NCBI GenBank assembly: GCA_027622275.1
Contig: JAQBZB010000032.1
Span: 1-47,416 of the forward strand
DNA: 47,416 nucleotides
Direction: 5' to 3'
Origin: Planctomycetota bacterium
GTDB taxonomy: Bacteria; Planctomycetota; Planctomycetia; Pirellulales; Pirellulaceae
The first letter of the stretch is position 1. Each line of letters starts with the position of its first letter. A program made the translations under genes and the position numbers. The notes under the pieces are model-generated. The model saw only the letters and a program-made list of their open reading frames with translations. It was not told where the DNA came from and searched no databases. Below are positions 34,372-44,065 of the stretch, piece after piece.

Positions 34372-37300
34372 TCAACTCGGCGAGGCGCGGCGCAGGTCAA
34401 GGGTCAATGGATATTGCGGATTCGGTTCGTCGACTGCAATATCTATCGGCCCGCCCGTGTGCCCGGACGCAAAAAATCGCGAGGCCCGGCGAGATTCGGC
34501 TTCGTACGAATTGATCGGAAAGGTGTCGTAATGACGCCCGCCGGGATGTGACACGTGGTACGTACAGCCCCCGATGCTCCGCCGATTCCAGGTGTCGACC
34601 AGATCGATCACCAGCGGCGAATGGACGGGAATGGTCGGATGCAAGCAGCTGGGAGGCTGCCAGGCACGATAGCGCACCCCGGCCACATACTCGCCTTGGA
34701 CTTCCGTCGGATGGAGCGGCAGCTTGCGGCCGTTGCAGGTCACGATGTGACGCGAGTCCGTCATGCCGCTGACTTTGACTTGCATTCGCTCGATCGACGA
34801 GTCGACATAGCGCGCGGTGCCGCCGCCGCCGGGCTCTTCGCCCAACACGTACCAGGGTTCGATCGCCTGTCGCAGTTCGAGCTTGATATCATCTTTCTGG
34901 GTCGTGCCGATCGCGGGGAAACGAAACTCGAAATGCGACGCAAACCAATCCAGCTCCAGCGGAATGCCGAAGTCGCGGGTTTCGGCGATCACGTCGCGCA
35001 GGTCGCTATGCACGAAGTGCGGCAGCAGATAGCGGTCGTGCAACGTGGTGCCCCAGTGAACGAGCTTCTCGCGGTACGGCTCGTCCCAGAAACGGGCCAC
35101 GAGTGCGCGAAGCAAGAGCTGTTGAGTGAGGCTCATCCTGGCGTGCGGCGGCATCTCGAAGCCGCGGAACTCGACCAGCCCCAACCGCCCCGTGCTGCTG
35201 TCCGGCGAGTACAGCTTGTCGATACAGAACTCGGCGCGATGCGTGTTGCCGGTCAAGTCGACCAGCAAATTGCGAAAGATCCGATCGACAACCCACGGCG
35301 AGACGTCGTTGCCGGAAGCCGAATCGGGGACTTGCTGGCAAGCGATCTCCAGTTCGTAGATCGCGTCGCGGCGTCCCTCGTCGACTCGCGGCGCTTGGCT
35401 CGTCGGGCCGATGAAGCCGCTCGAAAACAGATACGAAAGCGACGGATGGTTGTTCCAATACGAGATGAGACTCTTCAGCAGATCGGGGCGACGCAGGAAC
35501 GGGCTGTCCAACGGCGTCTTGCCTCCCAACACGATATGGTTCCCGCCTCCAGTCCCCGTATGCCGCCCGTCCAGGTCGTACTTCTCCGTGCCCAGCCGCG
35601 TCTGTCGAGCTTCTTCGTACAGGATGGTGGTATTCGTCGCGAGTTCGTCCCAGGAACTGGCCGGATGAATATTGACCTCGATGACACCTGGGTCCGGCGT
35701 CACACTGACATGACTGATCCGCGGATCGTGCGGCGGCGTGTAGCCTTCCACCACGATCGGCAGTTCCGTCGCCATCGCGGTGTCTTCGACAGCGGTCAGC
35801 AAATCGAAGTAGTCTTCCAGTCGTTCCGTCGGCGGCATGAAGACGTGTAGCCGCCCTTCGCGCGGCTCGATGCAAAGCGCGGTTCGCACAATCGATTGCG
35901 GCGACGTCGGTGGATGCGTCGACGCCGACTCATTTACACCCGTCTCGGAGCGGGCGTGTTCGGGCAGCGGTCGGCGGCCCGGATGTTCGGGCAACGGCTC
36001 GCGCGGCGCGGTCGGATCGGTCTCGAAGAAGTCGCCGTAGCGAGTTGGCGGCGTCCACGGCAGCGATTCCATCGGCAGACGCAGCCCAATCGGCGAGTCG
36101 CCGGGAAGCAAGAAGAGGACTCCCGATCGCATCGGCCACGGACTGCTGGTCCAACGCGGCTTAGCTTGCCACCACTGACGCTTCAGCGGCAGCACATAGC
36201 CCGAGACTTCGCCCAGCCCTTGCTCGACAAGCCTTGCCAAGCGGATTCGCTCTTCCACATTCTTCAGCTTGCTATCGCTCGGATCGACGTTAACGGCGAG
36301 CTTGCGTTCCTTGTCGATGTAGTGCCAAGCGTCTTCGTACGCGGGTATCGCACATTTCTTATCGACTTCCAGCTGCTTCGCCAGTTCTTCGACGAAGCGT
36401 TTCGCGTCCGTCTGCTTGTGCCCGTAATCCTTTCCTTCTTCAGCAACGAGCGATGGTTCGAGCCACACCGGCTCGCCGTCCGTTCGCCAGTAGCAGCTGA
36501 AGGCCCAGCGCGGCAACGGTTCGCCGGGATACCACTTCCCTTGTCCGAAATGGAGCAGGCTGTTCGATGCGAATCGCTGTTGCAGACGCGACAGCAACTC
36601 AGCCGCGATCCGCCGCTTGGTCGGCCCGACGGCCGCTGTCGTCCACTCGGCTGCTTCCATGTCGTCGATCGACACGAACGTCGGCTCGCCGCCCATTGTC
36701 AGCCGCACGTCACCGCGCTCCAAACGCTCGTCGACTTCCTTGCCAACGGCATCGATTTGCTGCCACTGTTCTTCCGAGTACGGTTTCGTGACACGAGGGT
36801 CCTCGTGGATGCGTTTGACCGACATGCTGAAACTGAATTCAGTTTCCACGGCTTCGACGCCGCCGCTCACCGGCGCGGCGGTCGACGGATCTGGCGTGCA
36901 GGCGACCGGGATGTGCCCTTCGCCGGCGAACAATCCTGACGTCGGGTCGAGTCCAATCCAACCGGCTCCCGGAATGAAGACTTCCGCCCAGGCGTGCAAG
37001 TCGGTGAAGTCGCGTTCCGCCCCCGACGGACCATCCAGCGCCTTGATGTCCGGGATCAGCTGAATCAGATAACCCGAAACAAATCTGGCCGCCAGCCCGA
37101 ACTGCCGCAGAATCTGAACCAGCAGCCAAGCCGTATCCCGGCAGGAACCTTTCTTCAGCGTCAACGTCTCCTCGCAGGTTTGCACACCCGGCTCCATGCG
37201 GATCGCGTATTCGATTTGCTGCTGCAACAGTTGGTTCAGATCGACCAGGAAATAAACCGTGTGCCGTTTCGTGCAATCCACGGTCTTGAGGAACTCGCTC

Positions 37301-37680
37301 AATCGCGATCCGGGAGCTTCGCATTCCAGGAACGGCAGCAGGTCCTTGGCCAACAAGGCCTCGTACTGGAAGGGATAAAAGTCGGCACTGGGCTCGACAA
37401 AGAAGTCGAACGGATTGATCACCGCCATGTCGGCGATCAGATCGACCGCAATGCTCAGCTCGCGAACCTTCTCGGAAAAGACGATCCGAGCCTGGAAGTT
37501 GCCGAACGGGTCTTGTTGCCAATTAATGAAGTGCTCGGGCGGCTGGACCTTGAGCGAGTAACTCAAGATCGACGTCCGGCAATGCGGAGCCGGACGCAGC
37601 CGCACCACTTGCGGCCCCATGCTGGCCGGTCGCGCGTAGCGATAGTGAGTCTGATGATTAAGTGCGATGCGGATTGTCAT
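34372..37680 (-). CDS. Large transglutaminase protein with DUF2126-type C-terminal region
   Basis: The 1102-residue protein begins with a transglutaminase-like domain (about 1-300). The triad is Cys180 (LKKGSCRDTA), His229 (TDLHAWAEV) and Asp245 (IGLDPTSG). The remaining 800 residues match the DUF2126 type: RLTMGGEPTFVSIDD, LHFGQGKWYPGEPLPRWA, KYDLDGRHTGTGGGNH (with the GTGGGNH motif), and RPDLLKSLISYWNNHPSLSYLF (in parts). The C-terminal half may be another ATP-dependent ligase-like or amidoligase domain. It is the largest gene of the block and lies upstream on the same strand. Function is unknown. Confidence 0.87.
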   Translation of the reverse strand: MTIRIALNHQTHYRYARPASMGPQVVRLRPAPHCRTSILSYSLKVQPPEHFINWQQDPFGNFQARIVFSEKVRELSIAVDLIADMAVINPFDFFVEPSADFYPFQYEALLAKDLLPFLECEAPGSRLSEFLKTVDCTKRHTVYFLVDLNQLLQQQIEYAIRMEPGVQTCEETLTLKKGSCRDTAWLLVQILRQFGLAARFVSGYLIQLIPDIKALDGPSGAERDFTDLHAWAEVFIPGAGWIGLDPTSGLFAGEGHIPVACTPDPSTAAPVSGGVEAVETEFSFSMSVKRIHEDPRVTKPYSEEQWQQIDAVGKEVDERLERGDVRLTMGGEPTFVSIDDMEAAEWTTAAVGPTKRRIAAELLSRLQQRFASNSLLHFGQGKWYPGEPLPRWAFSCYWRTDGEPVWLEPSLVAEEGKDYGHKQTDAKRFVEELAKQLEVDKKCAIPAYEDAWHYIDKERKLAVNVDPSDSKLKNVEERIRLARLVEQGLGEVSGYVLPLKRQWWQAKPRWTSSPWPMRSGVLFLLPGDSPIGLRLPMESLPWTPPTRYGDFFETDPTAPREPLPEHPGRRPLPEHARSETGVNESASTHPPTSPQSIVRTALCIEPREGRLHVFMPPTERLEDYFDLLTAVEDTAMATELPIVVEGYTPPHDPRISHVSVTPDPGVIEVNIHPASSWDELATNTTILYEEARQTRLGTEKYDLDGRHTGTGGGNHIVLGGKTPLDSPFLRRPDLLKSLISYWNNHPSLSYLFSSGFIGPTSQAPRVDEGRRDAIYELEIACQQVPDSASGNDVSPWVVDRIFRNLLVDLTGNTHRAEFCIDKLYSPDSSTGRLGLVEFRGFEMPPHARMSLTQQLLLRALVARFWDEPYREKLVHWGTTLHDRYLLPHFVHSDLRDVIAETRDFGIPLELDWFASHFEFRFPAIGTTQKDDIKLELRQAIEPWYVLGEEPGGGGTARYVDSSIERMQVKVSGMTDSRHIVTCNGRKLPLHPTEVQGEYVAGVRYRAWQPPSCLHPTIPVHSPLVIDLVDTWNRRSIGGCTYHVSHPGGRHYDTFPINSYEAESRRASRFFASGHTGGPIDIAVDEPNPQYPLTLDLRRASPS

Positions 37681-37758
37681 GCGCGCATTCTATGCAAAGA
37701 GGCTCGCTTCAAATAGGCGACGGTAAAGCTCTCACCGCGGGTCCGCCTAGACACTCTG

Positions 37759-37879
37759 GTTCCCAGGCTCCTGCCTGGGAACTGGGAACCCACTGCTCGC
37801 GAGGCTCCTGCCTCGCGTACCTATGGAGGGCAGGCGGGAGCCTGCCAGACATTGCGTTCCCAGGCAGGAGCCTGGGAAC
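37759..37879. repeat. Cluster of four short palindromes sharing one core
   Basis: Four hairpins share the AGGCTCCTGCCT-type core: 37759-37782, 37798-37817, 37829-37846 and 37856-37879. The first and fourth are exact 24-base reverse complements of each other, so they can pair locally or over the whole cluster. They lie between the transglutaminase (start 37680) and the beta-propeller gene (stop 37897), both minus strand. They probably act as a terminator after the propeller gene. Confidence 0.7.
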
Positions 37880-37896
37880 GAGTTGCGACGAGCGCG

Positions 37897-39138
37897 TTAC
37901 GGATGCGCGATCCGATAAAGATGTGTCTTCGTGCGGATGAGCAGATCGTTTTCGATCACCGCGGGCGAGGCCATGCAGCCGTTGTCGAGTTGGTTCTCGG
38001 CGAGAATTCGAAACGCTTTCGGATCGGCCGCGATGACTCGCATCGTGCCATCTTCACCAACGAAGTAGATCCGCCCGTCGGCATGGATCGGCGACGCGGT
38101 GTGCGGGCCGCCCATCCGCTCGGTCCAAGTGGCCTTGCCGGTTTCCAGATCCAGGCACGAAACAATCCCTTTGTCGTTCACCATGTAAAGGTGATCGCCG
38201 ACGATCAATTGCGAGGGACGCGTGGGCGTGGACTGCTTGGTGTCCCACACGACGTGCGTCTTCGTAACGTCGCCGCTGCCGTCCGGGCGAACGGCCAGCA
38301 AACAGAGCCCGCCTTGCAGGTTGATGAAGACTTTCTCGTGGCTGTAGAGCGGTCGCGCGGCCGCGTTAAAGCCGCCATGATAGACCGTCCACAGCAACTC
38401 GCCAGTCGACGGATCATACGACTCGGTGCCGACCGACGCGGTACTGAGCAGCTGGCTTCGCCCGGCATGTTCAAAGACGGTCGGCGTCGAATAGGATTTC
38501 TTGAAATCGCCGTCGTCTGTCCCGTAGTCGATCGTGCGGTCCTTCTTCCAGACCGTTGTGCCTGTTTTCTTATCCAGCGCCGCGACGTACTGGTAATCCG
38601 CGCCGTCGAACGTCAAGTACAGCAAGTCGCCGAACACGATCGGCGACGATCCGGCGGCTCGCAGATGATCGCATGGCAAGTTCTGCCGCGACCACAAGAT
38701 CTTGCCGTCGGTCGTGTCGAGACACGCCGTTCCCGCGCTGCCGTAATGCACCCACAGGCGGCTTTCTTCGATCACCGGCGTCGGGCTCGCATAGCTGTTG
38801 TAGTCGATGCAGAACATCGGCTCGGCGATCTCGAACACGGTCACGTCGCGCAAGATCTTGCCCGAACTTCCATCGACGCAAACCACCGACAGCCGCTTGC
38901 CATCCGGCGTCGCATTCGACATCCAGATCCGGTCGCCCCACACCACCGGCGACGACCATGCCTTGCCATCGATCGCCGTCTTCCAAGCGACGTTCTCCGA
39001 CTCGCTCCACTTGATCGGCAGACTCGCCGGTGCGGCAGCACCATTACCACGCGATCCGCGAAACTGGTTCCAATACTCGGCTCCGGTAGCGCAGGAACAT
39101 GTCGCTCCAATTAGCATCGCCGCACAGATCTTTTGCAT
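37897..39138 (-). CDS. Exported PQQ-type beta-propeller protein
   Basis: A 413-residue protein with an N-terminal signal (MQKICAAMLIGATCSCATGA) and then WNQFRGSRGNG, the usual start of planctomycete outer beta-propeller proteins. Repeating blades each have an alternating GKxxW-type strand: GSSGKILRDV, TDGKILWSRQ, KKTGTTVWKKD, STGELLWTVY and ETGKATWTER. No PQQ ligand or enzyme residues are certain, so it is probably a binding or scaffold protein. It is cut off from the upstream sucCD by a divergent region and from the ATP-grasp block by a hairpin cluster. Lipoprotein anchoring is possible (Cys 14 or 16) but unproven. Confidence 0.8.
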   Translation of the reverse strand: MQKICAAMLIGATCSCATGAEYWNQFRGSRGNGAAAPASLPIKWSESENVAWKTAIDGKAWSSPVVWGDRIWMSNATPDGKRLSVVCVDGSSGKILRDVTVFEIAEPMFCIDYNSYASPTPVIEESRLWVHYGSAGTACLDTTDGKILWSRQNLPCDHLRAAGSSPIVFGDLLYLTFDGADYQYVAALDKKTGTTVWKKDRTIDYGTDDGDFKKSYSTPTVFEHAGRSQLLSTASVGTESYDPSTGELLWTVYHGGFNAAARPLYSHEKVFINLQGGLCLLAVRPDGSGDVTKTHVVWDTKQSTPTRPSQLIVGDHLYMVNDKGIVSCLDLETGKATWTERMGGPHTASPIHADGRIYFVGEDGTMRVIAADPKAFRILAENQLDNGCMASPAVIENDLLIRTKTHLYRIAHP

Positions 39139-39457
39139 CGGTCATTTCCTTCGTTGGACAGCGGTCTGCCAATCGGTCGTTCTCACACGAACCAAGATAA
39201 TCCATCAGGCTGCCGCTTCCCAGTGATCGGTGAGATCGGCAGTGGTACAAGTTGCGGAGATTTGTAGCGGAAGTGGTGACACTTCCAATGTCTCTCGACT
39301 TCGGCAACCAAAATGTACCGCGAACCGTCGTCCATCTTGTACAGCTTCGATGATTAAATCGCCAGGACCCGTCGTGGCGGCTCATTGCTGTCGCTCGAAT
39401 TGACACCTATAATCCGCAACTCACTCTTAACTCAACGCATTGAGCGGAATTGTCGCG
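39139..39457. promoter_or_regulatory. Divergent intergenic region with a candidate sucC promoter
   Basis: A TATAAT at 39409-39414, with TTGCTG at 39386-39391 seventeen bases upstream, is the best sigma-70-like promoter for sucC on the plus strand. A TTGACA at 39401 is only two bases from the TATAAT and cannot serve with it. The rest of the 319-base region shows no gene. Confidence 0.4.
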
Positions 39458-40642
39458 ATGAAGATTCACGAGTATCAGGCCAAGCAAGTGCTGCGTGGCG
39501 CAGGGGTCGCCGTTCTCGAAGGCCATGTCGCCGAAACCCCGGACGCAGCCGCCAAGGCGTACGAGACGTTGGGCGGGAAGATCGCCGTTGTCAAAGCTCA
39601 GATTCATGCGGGCGGGCGCGGCAAAGGGACGACGAAAGAGAATCCGAAGCAACACGGCGTGCAACTCGTGAAGAGTGCCGACGAAGCGCGCGCGGTCGCC
39701 GAAGGTTTGCTGGGCAACACGTTGGTCACGATTCAAACGGGGCCGGAAGGCAAGACAGTCAACAAAGTCTTCGTCGAAGCCGGCTGCAATATCGCTCGCG
39801 AGTTGTATCTCGGCATCGTGTTGGATCGGGCCGCTGCAAGGCCGGTGTTGATGTGTTCGACCGAAGGCGGCGTCGAGATCGAGAAGGTCGCCGAAGTGAC
39901 GCCGGAATTGATCTTCAAGGAACACTTCGATCCGCACTTCGGCCTGCAAAGCTATCAAGTCCGCAAGCTCTGCGCGAAGCTGGGGATCAAAGGCAAGAGT
40001 GTCCGCAGCGCCGATCGCTTCATGCGGGGGCTTTGCAAAGTGTTTGTCGCCTACGATTGCAGTCTGGCTGAAATCAACCCTCTCGTGGTGACTGCCGAAG
40101 GAGAATTAGTCGCGCTCGATGCGAAGATGAGCTTCGACGACAACGCACTCTTCCGCCATCAAGACATTATCGAGTATCGCGACCTGAGCGAGGAAGAGCC
40201 CTTGGAACTTCGCGCCGGCAAGGCCGGCTTGAGCTACGTCAAGCTCGAAGGAAACATCGGCTGCCTGGTCAACGGAGCCGGGCTCGCGATGAGCACGATG
40301 GACATCATCAAGCTGAACGGCGGCGAGCCTGCGAATTTTCTCGACGTGGGCGGTGGTGCCGACGCCGAGCAGGTAACGGAAGCGTTCCGGATCATTCTCT
40401 CCGACCCTCACGTCAAAGCGGTGCTCGTGAATATCTTCGGCGGCATCATGCGTTGCACGACGATCGCCAACGCCTTGGTGCAAGCTTACAAGACCGTCGG
40501 CTTCAGCGTGCCGCTGGTCGTTCGCTTGGAAGGGACCGAAGTCGAAGAAGGGAAGAAGATCATCGCTGAGAGCGATGTTGACATTGTTACCGCCGACGAC
40601 CTGAACGACGCGGCCCGCAAGGTCGTGGCGACGTTGGCCTAA
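39458..40642 (+). CDS. sucC: Succinyl-CoA synthetase, beta subunit
   Basis: A 394-residue subunit of the TCA-cycle enzyme that makes ATP or GTP from succinyl-CoA. The N-terminal ATP-grasp domain shows [17 protein letters not shown] and [10 protein letters not shown], with the nucleotide-contacting EVTPELI block later. The C-terminal half has [13 protein letters not shown] and the phosphohistidine-contacting [13 protein letters not shown]. The ATG at 39458 is the correct start by homology; an in-frame start at 39440 is possible. It precedes sucD by 78 bases, which hold a hairpin. Confidence 0.97.
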   Translation: MKIHEYQAKQVLRGAGVAVLEGHVAETPDAAAKAYETLGGKIAVVKAQIHAGGRGKGTTKENPKQHGVQLVKSADEARAVAEGLLGNTLVTIQTGPEGKTVNKVFVEAGCNIARELYLGIVLDRAAARPVLMCSTEGGVEIEKVAEVTPELIFKEHFDPHFGLQSYQVRKLCAKLGIKGKSVRSADRFMRGLCKVFVAYDCSLAEINPLVVTAEGELVALDAKMSFDDNALFRHQDIIEYRDLSEEEPLELRAGKAGLSYVKLEGNIGCLVNGAGLAMSTMDIIKLNGGEPANFLDVGGGADAEQVTEAFRIILSDPHVKAVLVNIFGGIMRCTTIANALVQAYKTVGFSVPLVVRLEGTEVEEGKKIIAESDVDIVTADDLNDAARKVVATLA

Positions 40643-40643
40643 C

Positions 40644-40691
40644 GTAGCGTTGGCTTCCAGCCAACGAATGGCGGCTGGAAGCCACCACTAC
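40644..40691. repeat. Palindrome between sucC and sucD
   Basis: GTAGCGTTGGCTTCCAGCC (40644-40662) and GGCTGGAAGCCACCACTAC (40673-40691) are near reverse complements. It lies in the short gap of the sucCD pair, so it may modulate the ratio of the two subunits rather than end transcription. Confidence 0.6.
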
Positions 40692-40720
40692 AGAACTTAG
40701 CACACTCGAAAGTTGCGACG

Positions 40721-41602
40721 ATGAGCATTCTGGTAAACAAAAACACACGCGTGATCTGCCAAGGCATCACGGGCAAGGCCGGCGAATTCCACTCGAAGAA
40801 CTGTCTCGACTACGGCACCAAGATGGTCGGCGGCGTGACGCCCGGCAAAGGCGGCGAGACCGCTCTCGGTTTGCCCGTGTTCGATACCGTGATGGAAGCC
40901 GTCGAGCAAACCGGCGCGGACGCCACGATGATCTTCGTCCCCGCTCCGTTCACGGCGGATGCGATCTTGGAGGCGATTGACGCCGGCATCAAAACGATCG
41001 TCGCCATTACGGAAGGCGTCCCGGTGCTGGACATGGTCCGCGTTTACGAGATCGTGCGGCAAAGCGACTCGGTCTTGATCGGGCCGAACTGCCCCGGCGT
41101 GATTACCTCCGACGAGTGCAAGATCGGCATCATGCCAGGCTACATTCACAAGCCGGGCAAGGTCGGTGTGATGAGCCGTAGCGGCACGCTGACGTACGAA
41201 GCCGTCTGGCAAACGTCGAGCATGGGACTCGGCCAGACGACTTGCGTGGGACTCGGCGGCGACCCGATCGTCGGCACTTCGTTTATCGATCTGTTCAAAC
41301 TCTACGAAGCCGACCCGGCCACCGAAGCGATTCTCATGATTGGCGAAATCGGCGGTACCGCGGAAGAGGAAGCCGCCGCCTTCGTCAAAGCACACGTCAC
41401 GAAACCGGTCGCCGCCTTCATCGCCGGCCGCACCGCGCCTCCCGGCCGACGCATGGGTCACGCTGGTGCCATCATCTCCGGCGGCAAAGGCACCGCCGCC
41501 GAAAAGGTCACCGCACTGCAAGACGCCGGCATCGAAGTCGCCGAAAGCCCCGGCGACATGGGCGTCGCCGTTGCCCGCGCGATAAAGAACAAAGGCGGGT
41601 AG
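40721..41602 (+). CDS. sucD: Succinyl-CoA synthetase, alpha subunit
   Basis: A 293-residue CoA-binding and phosphohistidine-bearing subunit. The CoA-binding Rossmann fold begins [19 protein letters not shown]. The phosphohistidine is the His in [18 protein letters not shown] (about residue 247). The GPNCPGVI and GEIGGTAEE blocks are also conserved. It forms a heterodimer (or heterotetramer) with SucC and closes the TCA cycle at succinate. A normal length and motif set supports the call. Confidence 0.97.
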   Translation: MSILVNKNTRVICQGITGKAGEFHSKNCLDYGTKMVGGVTPGKGGETALGLPVFDTVMEAVEQTGADATMIFVPAPFTADAILEAIDAGIKTIVAITEGVPVLDMVRVYEIVRQSDSVLIGPNCPGVITSDECKIGIMPGYIHKPGKVGVMSRSGTLTYEAVWQTSSMGLGQTTCVGLGGDPIVGTSFIDLFKLYEADPATEAILMIGEIGGTAEEEAAAFVKAHVTKPVAAFIAGRTAPPGRRMGHAGAIISGGKGTAAEKVTALQDAGIEVAESPGDMGVAVARAIKNKGG

Positions 41603-41747
41603 TGCGCCCGACTCTGTTTCAGAATGCATCGCGCAACGGGTATGCTTTCACAGTTCTGGATCGTCCTACGCGATTTGTCAGGCTACAATGGCAGCAAGGG
41701 TCTGCACCCTTGAGGAATTGTTCTTGGTGAGATTGGAGAAAGTCGAA

Positions 41748-41837
41748 ATGGTAGGACCTAACTACACGGCGGTAATTCGCCGAGATGGCCAGTGGTGGAT
41801 TGGTTAGGTTGAAGAAATCCCCGGCGTCAATTCTCAG
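41748..41837 (+). pseudogene. HicB antitoxin remnant with an internal stop
   Basis: The ATG at 41748 with GGAG upstream opens YTAVIRRDGQWWIG, the start of a HicB-type antitoxin. A TAG at 41805-41807 sits where the family has Trp (WWIG-W-VEE). The sequence then continues VEEIPGVNSQ in the same frame before meeting transposase DNA at about 41835. The gene is thus both stopped and truncated. No matching HicA toxin was found. Confidence 0.65.
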
Positions 41838-42240
41838 CTTGCTGGTTCTTCGACGTATCGGGCATGGATACCGTCGATCCATCGAACATCAAGACGCGAC
41901 GACGTTTCCAAAGCCACCGTGGATCAACTTTTGAGTGCAGCGCACGTCCCACTAACTGAGCAACAACCGAGAAGAAGTTTTCCGGCAGACGTTGTCTGGC
42001 TTGGCAGTAGGCACCGGTCTTTGCAGAGCGCGGGCGTTGCCCTCCGGAAATACGGTGGGTGATCAAGCGGGCGACAGCCGCACGGTATGCATGGTCCGCG
42101 CTAAGCACCTGCCCCAGAAAGACCCACCGAGTGGCCCTCGGCCCCAAAATCGCACCTCTCGTCGAGTGGCGGGACGCTTGATTTCACGTAAAATCGTCTG
42201 GATGCTGGTCGGCTCATCCTGATTCAGCATCGGTCTCAAC
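41830..42240 (-). pseudogene. IS4-type transposase remnant
   Basis: Read on the minus strand from about 42236 to 41835: TSIQTILREIK, a frameshift near 42170, then LGQVLSADHAYRAAVARLI, TGAYCQARQRLPENFF and the N-terminal catalytic-region block VLMFDGSTVSMPD, after which it ends in hicB sequence. This is the N-terminal part of an IS4-family DDE transposase, frameshifted and missing its C-terminal half. The inverted repeats were not identified. It marks a deletion junction with hicB. Confidence 0.7.
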
Positions 42241-42364
42241 TGTGATCCAGTGGTTCCTTCCTGTGAAAGCGCGGCGTTGGCCAGTGGGAATCGTCGATGG
42301 CGGTGGTTTGACGCAGGCCCGTCAGATGGTCAGAATCTGAGCGACAGTTATTCGGGACTCCCAA

Positions 42365-44065
42365 GTGAGCCGTATCGTGATTGGCCGACTTACAAAAGAA
42401 CACATTGTTGCCGAACCGGGATTCAATCGTTGGAAGATCCCGCCCGCTTCGATTGCCATCCACCTTTGTATCGGTTCCGTTTACGCCTGGAGTATCTTCA
42501 ACCCAGCTCTGATCAGGGTGCATGGCGTTGCTGCCAGCGCGGCCGATGACTGGACACTCTCGCAGGTCGTGTGGATCTTTACCGTCGCTATCGTCTGTCT
42601 CGGTCTGTCTGCGGCAGTGGCCGGTCGGTGGCTGGAGCAGGTCGGTCCGCGCCTGGTGGGAACGGTGGCAGCTGTCTGTTGGGGCGGGGGATTTCTCGTC
42701 GGCGGATTGGGCATTCTCACGCATCAACTCTGGCTGCTGTATCTGGGATACGGGGTCATCGGAGGCTGCGGGTTGGGACTGGGATACGTCTCGCCGGTCA
42801 GCACACTGATCCGCTGGTTCCCGGACCGTCGAGGCATGGCCGCTGGCATGGCAATTATGGGTTTTGGCGGCGGAGCCATGATTGGAGCCCCCTTAAAGGA
42901 ATTTCTGATCCGGTCGTTCTATCGCGCACCGGATTACCTCGGCCCGGTCAGCAATCTCGTTCTCAAGACCGAAGGCGGCCGACGGTTTGCTGATGTTGCC
43001 GGACAACTCCGCGAAGTGGTCGTGGTCGGCGCAAACGACGTAACGCAGATGATCGTGCAGGGGCCGACAGGAGTCTACATCGTCGATACGGGACGAACCG
43101 GAGTGGCGGAAGCGTTTTTCGTACTGGGAACCGTGTATTTCCTGGTGATGCTTCTCGCGGCGTTTTCTTACCGCGTTCCGCCGCCCGGATGGAAGCCTCA
43201 GGGTTGGACGCAACCCGAACAGAATACTTCTTCGCGTGGGCTGATCAGTTCTCGCGACGTCGCAATCGATCAGGCCGTGAAAACGCCGCAGTTTTATCTG
43301 CTCTGGGTCGTGTTGTGTTTAAACGTGACGGCCGGCATCGGCGTCCTGGGAGTTGCCAAGACAATGATCACGGAAATCTTCGGATCGACGCTGCCGGAAA
43401 CGGTGGACGCAAGTTTTGCCGCAACGTATGTGCTGATGATCAGCGTCTTCAACATGTTAGGTCGCTTTTTCTGGGCCAGCGCATCAGACTATCTCGGTCG
43501 ACAGAGAACGTATTCGATCTTCTTCATTCTGGGGATCGTCCTCTATCTGTCGGTTCCGTATTCGGCGTACCGGATGAGCGTCTCGCCGGCGGTCGTGTGG
43601 CTGGTGGTCTTCTACGCAGTTACCATGATCATCTTCACAATGTACGGTGGCGGGTTTGCGACGATACCGGCGTATCTCGCCGATTTGTTTGGAACGCGGT
43701 TCGTCGGGGGGATTCACGGTCGGCTGCTGACGGCGTGGAGCGTCTCAGGCGTCCTGGGGCCGTGGGCTATTACATGGTTTCGCGAACGATCGGTCGAGTC
43801 GGGCATCAACGATCTGGCCACGCAAATCGATCCCGTACGTTTCCGCGAAGCGTTTGGCGCTCCCGTGGATCAGCTCGACTCACTGGTCGCGAACAAAATC
43901 GTGACGATTTCGCGATTGATGGAATATGCCCCCCCTGAAACCGTCGATCCTTCCAGCACGCTTTACAATTCCACGATGTACATCATGGCCGCATTGCTCG
44001 TCCTCGCGCTCATCGCGAATCTTATGGTCCGACCAGTTGCCCCGAAGCATCATTTCACGGAGTAG
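42365..44065 (+). CDS. OFA-family MFS transporter
   Basis: A 566-residue carrier starting at a GTG. The first helix (HLCIGSVYAWSIFNPAL) and the block YGVIGGCGLGLGYVSPVSTLIRWFPDRRG (in parts) are typical of the oxalate/formate antiporter-related MFS proteins. The long loop (about 185-240) between helices six and seven and the block YGGGFATIPAYLADLFGT are present. It has about 12 membrane segments and an extra C-terminal pair of helices. The substrate is unknown; a monocarboxylate is likely. It follows the transposase remnant and probably has its own promoter. Confidence 0.87.
   Translation: MSRIVIGRLTKEHIVAEPGFNRWKIPPASIAIHLCIGSVYAWSIFNPALIRVHGVAASAADDWTLSQVVWIFTVAIVCLGLSAAVAGRWLEQVGPRLVGTVAAVCWGGGFLVGGLGILTHQLWLLYLGYGVIGGCGLGLGYVSPVSTLIRWFPDRRGMAAGMAIMGFGGGAMIGAPLKEFLIRSFYRAPDYLGPVSNLVLKTEGGRRFADVAGQLREVVVVGANDVTQMIVQGPTGVYIVDTGRTGVAEAFFVLGTVYFLVMLLAAFSYRVPPPGWKPQGWTQPEQNTSSRGLISSRDVAIDQAVKTPQFYLLWVVLCLNVTAGIGVLGVAKTMITEIFGSTLPETVDASFAATYVLMISVFNMLGRFFWASASDYLGRQRTYSIFFILGIVLYLSVPYSAYRMSVSPAVVWLVVFYAVTMIIFTMYGGGFATIPAYLADLFGTRFVGGIHGRLLTAWSVSGVLGPWAITWFRERSVESGINDLATQIDPVRFREAFGAPVDQLDSLVANKIVTISRLMEYAPPETVDPSSTLYNSTMYIMAALLVLALIANLMVRPVAPKHHFTE

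Noticed and set aside
37852-39114. 420-codon plus-strand frame opposite the beta-propeller gene
   Set aside because: The minus-strand frame has regular propeller blades and a signal peptide; the plus frame is Arg-rich shadow.
39401-39414. TTGACA next to TATAAT as a promoter
   Set aside because: The two boxes are separated by only two bases. A -35-like TTGCTG at 39386 gives normal spacing.
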